From NCBI GenBank assembly GCA_048268845.1, contig JBLWUQ010000001.1:372001-436000 (forward strand): a stretch of 64,000 bases of DNA. Direction: 5' to 3'. Shown here one piece after another: positions 60,933 through 64,000 of the stretch; the first letter of the stretch is position 1, and each line of letters begins with the position of its first letter. Origin of the DNA: Muriiphilus sp048268845 (GTDB taxonomy: Bacteria > Pseudomonadota > Alphaproteobacteria > Rhodobacterales > Rhodobacteraceae). Position numbers and translations under genes: made by a program. The notes under the pieces are model-generated. The model was not told the DNA's origin, searched no databases, and saw nothing but the letters and a program-made list of their open reading frames with translations.

Positions 60933-62588
60933 ATGCGCGACGTTCTGAAAAGCGTGGCGCTGGGGATGATCCTCCTCGCGCCGCAGATCGCCACCGCCGA
61001 GGATGCGGCGCTGATCATCGTCGAAAGCGACTACCGGCGCCTGCCCGACGTGCCGGGCGCTGCCCAGGCCGCGACGCTGGCGCAGGCGCTGGAAAACGCG
61101 GGGTTCCGGGTGACCTCGTCACTGGATCAGGCCGCCGAGGATGTCTGGGCGGCGGTCGAAGCCTTCCGCGCCGATGCCAGCCGGGCCGACCGGGTGTTCG
61201 TGCTGCTGTCGGGCCACATGGTCTCGACCACGCGCGAGGCATTCCTCCTGACCCGCCACGCGACGCGGCCGAGCGACGTGTCGATCGGCGCGGTTTCGGT
61301 GCCGCTGGGGCCGATCCTCGACCTGCTGGGCAACCATCCGGGGCAGGCGGTGCTGATGCTGGCGCCGTCCGGCGACGAGATCGCGGGCGACGGGCTGACG
61401 CCGGGGGCGAGGCCAGAGGCGCCGCAGGGTGTGACGCTGGTCTCCGGCCCGCTCGACGGATTGGTGCGGGTGGCCGGCGACGTGTTGCTGGTGCCGGGTG
61501 CCGCGCCTGCCTCCGGGCTGCGCCGGCTGCCGCGCGGTGTCACCGTGTCGGGCTTTGTCTCGGACGCGCTGCCCTTCCTGCCTGCGGCAGGTGTCGGCCC
61601 GGTCGTGGTCCAGCCGCCCGCCCCGCCGCCGCCAGCGCCGGACGCCGAGGCGGCGTTCTGGGATGTGGTCAAGGGCATGAACACCGTCGCCGCCTATGAG
61701 AGCTATCTCGACCGTTACCCGCGCGGGCGTTTCGCCGATCTGGCCGAGGACCGGATCGCCGGCATCGAGGGCAGCGTGGTCTCCGGGGCGCAGGCGGCGG
61801 AGGATGCGCTGGGGCTGGGGCGTGACGGACGCCGGCAGGTGCAGCGCAACCTGTCGCTGCTGGGCTATGACCCGCGCGGCATCGACGGCATCTTCGGCCC
61901 CGGCTCGCGCGCCGCGATCACCGCCTGGCAGCGCGCCAAGGGCTATCCGGCGACCGGCTATCTCACCCGCGAGCAGTTTCTGGCGCTCAAGACCGCCGCC
62001 GATGCCCGTGCCGCCCAGCTCGAGGCCGAGGCCGAAGCGCGCCGCGCCGAGCAGGCGCAGCTTGACCGGGCCTATTGGCGCGACACCGGGCGCGGCGGCA
62101 CCGAGGCGGGGCTGCGCGCCTATCTCAAACGCTATCCCGACGGGCAGTTCGCGGACGTGGCCCGCGCCCAGCTTGCCGCCATCGAGGAGGCCGCGCGCGC
62201 CGACAGCGCCGCCGAGGAAGGCGCGTTCTGGGATCAGGTCCGCGCCGAGGACAGCGCCGCCGCCTATCGCCGCTACCTCGACCGCTACCCGAACGGCGCC
62301 TTCGCCGAAGCCGCCCGCGCGGCGCTGGCCGCCAAGCTGGACGAAGCCGCCCGCGCCGACGAGATCGCCGCCGCACGCGAGGAGGAGCGCGGCGTTGCCG
62401 GCAACCCGGTGACGGCGCTTCTGGTCGAAACCCGGCTGGCGACGCTGGGCTTTGACGTCGGCCGAGTCGACGGCAGCTTTGACGAACAGGCACGCCGCGC
62501 GATCCGGCAATACCAGCGTTCGCGCGACCTGCCGGTGACGGGCTATGTCACCCGCGACACGATGGTGCGGATACTGGCGGGGAACTGA
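60933..62588 (+). CDS. Secreted caspase-fold / peptidoglycan-binding protein
   Basis: 551 residues: signal peptide MRDVLKSVALGMILLAPQIATA, then a caspase-like (C14) domain (residues about 25-170). The domain keeps the His in VFVLLSGHMVSTT, but the expected D-x-C site reads VLMLAPSGDE, so it is predicted inactive. Three related 35-residue units (AFWDVVKGMNTVAAYESYLD, YWRDTGRGGTEAGLRAYLKR, AFWDQVRAEDSAAAYRRYLD) follow a Pro-rich linker. Two PG_binding_1 domains are present (LLGYDPRGIDGIFGPGSRAA; LATLGFDVGRVDGSFDEQAR), indicating wall attachment. CAGGAGGG precedes the ATG. Confidence 0.82.
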   Translation: MRDVLKSVALGMILLAPQIATAEDAALIIVESDYRRLPDVPGAAQAATLAQALENAGFRVTSSLDQAAEDVWAAVEAFRADASRADRVFVLLSGHMVSTTREAFLLTRHATRPSDVSIGAVSVPLGPILDLLGNHPGQAVLMLAPSGDEIAGDGLTPGARPEAPQGVTLVSGPLDGLVRVAGDVLLVPGAAPASGLRRLPRGVTVSGFVSDALPFLPAAGVGPVVVQPPAPPPPAPDAEAAFWDVVKGMNTVAAYESYLDRYPRGRFADLAEDRIAGIEGSVVSGAQAAEDALGLGRDGRRQVQRNLSLLGYDPRGIDGIFGPGSRAAITAWQRAKGYPATGYLTREQFLALKTAADARAAQLEAEAEARRAEQAQLDRAYWRDTGRGGTEAGLRAYLKRYPDGQFADVARAQLAAIEEAARADSAAEEGAFWDQVRAEDSAAAYRRYLDRYPNGAFAEAARAALAAKLDEAARADEIAAAREEERGVAGNPVTALLVETRLATLGFDVGRVDGSFDEQARRAIRQYQRSRDLPVTGYVTRDTMVRILAGN

Positions 62589-62601
62589 CGGCAGAAAAGC
62601 G

Positions 62602-62631
62602 AAAGGCCGCCGGGTTTCCCCGACGGCCTTT
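62602..62631. terminator. Bidirectional intrinsic terminator
   Basis: AAAGGCCG (62602-62609) and CGGCCTTT (62624-62631), with further CCGGG/CCCCG pairing inside, form a stem flanked by A-run and T-run. It suits both the plus-strand caspase-fold gene and the minus-strand rpmJ gene. Confidence 0.85.
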
Positions 62632-62653
62632 CAAATCCGGCTCTGACCGAAGA

Positions 62654-62779
62654 TCAGCCCTGACGGGCCTTGAAGCGGCGTTGCGTCTTGTTGATCACGT
62701 AGACGCGGCCCTTGCGGCGCACGACGCGGCAATCGCGATGCCGGTTCTTCAGCGAGCGAAGCGAGTTGCGGACTTTCAT
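62654..62779 (-). CDS. rpmJ: 50S ribosomal protein L36
   Basis: 41 residues, MKVRNSLRSLKNRHRDCRVV followed by RRKGRVYVINKTQRRFKARQG. This is the alphaproteobacterial L36 form without the full set of zinc-binding cysteines (one Cys only). It is complete, with AAGGG ahead of the ATG. It is monocistronic, between a terminator and the tRNA-Val gene. Confidence 0.97.
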   Translation of the reverse strand: MKVRNSLRSLKNRHRDCRVVRRKGRVYVINKTQRRFKARQG

Positions 62780-62847
62780 GGCCCTTCTCCTCTTGTCGCG
62801 GCGCCGCTGGCGCCTTGAATACCTTTTGCCCGTTTCGGGGCGGTGAA

Positions 62848-62922
62848 TGGTGGGCGATACTGGGATCGAACCAGTGACCCCTTCGATGTCAACGAAGTGC
62901 TCTACCGCTGAGCTAATCACCC
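62848..62922 (-). tRNA. tRNA-Val (GAC)
   Basis: The minus strand folds as a cloverleaf: acceptor GGGTGAT/ATCGCCC (one G-U), D-arm TAGCTCAGCGGTAGAGC, anticodon loop TTGACAT with GAC (plus-strand GTC at 62888-62890), T-arm around GGTTCGATCC, discriminator A and an encoded CCA (62848-62850). No duplicated 3' end is seen nearby, so it is not evidently used as an integration site. Confidence 0.96.
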
Positions 62923-63078
62923 TTAGTCGCCTGCCCGGATCGGGATCCAAACAAACAGACGCGGGAAAGCCCGCGCCGGTTCGCAGGTCTATAGAAGGAG
63001 TCGCTGGGCCTTGCAAGGGGCTTTTGGCACGGGCCGAATCCGCTCTATACTGAGAAACGGAAGTAATGAGGTCATGCA

Positions 63079-63942
63079 ATGGCGCACCCAGCTTACGAGG
63101 TTCAACAGCCGGCGGCACGGACGTCCAGCGCGATATTCGCGTCGCCACATTCGGGGCGCGACTATGGTGTGGCGTTCCGCCGCCGCTCGGTTCTGGACGC
63201 CAGCATGATCCGGTCGTCCGAGGATGCCTTCGTCGATCTGTTGTTCGCCGATGCGCCCGACCACGGCGCCCCCCTCATCACCGCGCGCGCGCCGCGTGCC
63301 TTCGTCGATCTGAACCGGGGCGCCGAAGAGCTTGACCCGGCCCTGATCCGCGGCTTGCCGCGCGGCACCCATAATCCGCGCGTGTCCTCGGGGCTGGGGG
63401 TGATCCCGCGCGTGGTGGCGGGGGGGCGCGAGATCTACACGGGCAAGATCAGCCACGCCGAGGCGCTGACGCGGCTCAACGACCACTGGTTTCCCTATCA
63501 CGCCAGGCTGCAAGCGCTGATCGACGAAAGCCACGCGCTGTTTGGCGAGGCGCTGTTGATCGACTGTCATTCGATGCCGCATGAAGCCATCGACAGCCTG
63601 TGCCGGGGCCAGCGCGAGAAGCCCGAGATCGTGCTGGGCGACCGTTTCGGCGCGGCGGCCGGCGGCGAGATCGTCGAGCGGATCGAGGCGGCGTTTCGCG
63701 ATGCGGGCTTCCGCGTGGCGCGCAACACGCCCTTCGCAGGGGCCTATACCGCGCAGCATTATGGCCGCCCGTCGCGCCGGCAACATGCGGTCCAGGTCGA
63801 GATCGACCGGGCGCTCTACATGGACGAGGCCAATGTGCGCCCGAACCGGAATTTCGACGCGGTGCGGGCGCGGCTGTCCGGTGTCATCGCCGCGATTGCA
63901 GTAATCGGGCGGTCCGACGAACTGCCGCTGGCGGCAGAGTAG
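63079..63942 (+). CDS. N-formylglutamate amidohydrolase family protein
   Basis: 287 residues. Family features are FASPHSGRDYG (metal His region), SSEDAFVDLLFADAPDHGAP, RAFVDLNRGAEELD, LLIDCHSMPHEA (His) and the C-terminal PFAGAYTAQHYGRPSRRQHA and VQVEIDRALYMDEAN motifs. The enzyme releases formate from N-formylglutamate in histidine breakdown; some relatives act on other N-formyl or N-acyl amino acids, and no hut genes are visible, so the exact substrate is open. Confidence 0.9.
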   Translation: MAHPAYEVQQPAARTSSAIFASPHSGRDYGVAFRRRSVLDASMIRSSEDAFVDLLFADAPDHGAPLITARAPRAFVDLNRGAEELDPALIRGLPRGTHNPRVSSGLGVIPRVVAGGREIYTGKISHAEALTRLNDHWFPYHARLQALIDESHALFGEALLIDCHSMPHEAIDSLCRGQREKPEIVLGDRFGAAAGGEIVERIEAAFRDAGFRVARNTPFAGAYTAQHYGRPSRRQHAVQVEIDRALYMDEANVRPNRNFDAVRARLSGVIAAIAVIGRSDELPLAAE

Positions 63943-63946
63943 CGCG

Positions 63947-64000
63947 CTAGCGGATCGCCCGGCCTTTCAGGATCGCGTCAGAGCCAAAGCGGGCGCGGAT
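63947..64000 (-). CDS. dinB: Probable DNA polymerase IV, C-terminal end
   Basis: The last 17 codons read IRARFGSDAILKGRAIR and stop on the minus strand. This resembles the usual C-terminal I-R-x-R-F-G-x-x-A-I segment of Y-family DinB polymerases. Only the tail is in the window, so the assignment is provisional. Confidence 0.5.
   Translation of the reverse strand: MRARFGSDAILKGRAIR

Noticed and set aside
62848..62922. tRNA-Val as an integration site.
   Set aside because: No duplicated tRNA 3' end and no recombinase nearby; rpmJ and the formylglutamate amidohydrolase flank it closely.

Overview
The window looks like chromosome of a high-GC alphaproteobacterium of the Rhodobacteraceae/Paracoccaceae type. 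The evidence is a Calvin-cycle block with a divergent cbbR, family-typical runs (gpmI-envC-ctpA, rsmB-heparinase-purH-lspA-DUF3035-M16-M16, mutL-rmuC), small Rhodobacterales families (DUF1674, DUF3035, DUF3775, DUF5665), and interspersed GGAGTATTT...CAAGATGAAG repeats. It is one scaffold carrying a 100-N gap at 20698-20797. No rRNA or CRISPR was seen; there is one tRNA (Val-GAC).

Layout. 1-4.96 kb: CBB genes cbbF-cbbP-cbbT-cbbA (cbbA cut by the left edge) on the minus strand, opposite cbbR; RuBisCO, if present, lies off the left end. 5-10 kb: serB, gpmI, a degenerate LytM/EnvC-like protein and the CtpA protease. 10-16.1 kb: a CPBP protease, rppH, a secreted Cys-rich protein, the serine pathway pair serC-serA, a metallophosphatase and an MliC-type lysozyme inhibitor. 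16.2-18.4 kb: pnp. 18.4-24.8 kb: an accessory block between pnp and rpsO, two genes that are usually adjacent. The block holds two small proteins, a PPR-like repeat protein interrupted by the assembly gap and by an in-frame amber codon, a tyrosine recombinase remnant, a 17-bp direct repeat at both ends of the first 3.4 kb, a structured non-coding stretch, then a Hint-domain protein with a HlyC-type acyltransferase, and a DoxX protein. 24.8-31.5 kb: rpsO, DUF5665, a membrane-anchored RTX protein, DUF1643, deoA, truB, rbfA, dapB, DUF1674. 31.5-43.8 kb: rsmB, heparinase-like protein, purH, lspA, lipoprotein, an M16 peptidase pair, mutL, rmuC, DUF3775.

43.7-44.7 kb: a second CPBP protease gene sits in a segment bounded by a 68-bp direct repeat of the DUF3775 gene 3' end. 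44.8-48.3 kb: a DUF4386 membrane protein, two saccharopine dehydrogenase family genes and a histidine phosphatase. 48.6-49.3 kb: an AT-rich phospholipase D-like gene with no relatives around it. 49.4-60.9 kb: a hybrid histidine kinase and response regulator face a transport/activation operon (acyl-CoA synthetase, LivG, LivH, LivM, binding protein, LivF, PaaK-like ligase) that probably imports and CoA-activates a carboxylic acid. 60.9-64 kb: a secreted caspase-fold/peptidoglycan-binding protein, rpmJ, tRNA-Val, an N-formylglutamate amidohydrolase and the end of a probable dinB.

The parts most worth following up are the pnp-rpsO accessory block (PPR-like array with a repeat-caused gap, small secreted proteins, recombinase remnant, structured RNA candidate) and the repeat-bounded CPBP cassette. 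All functional calls come from reading the sequence and remembered family signatures; no database search was run.
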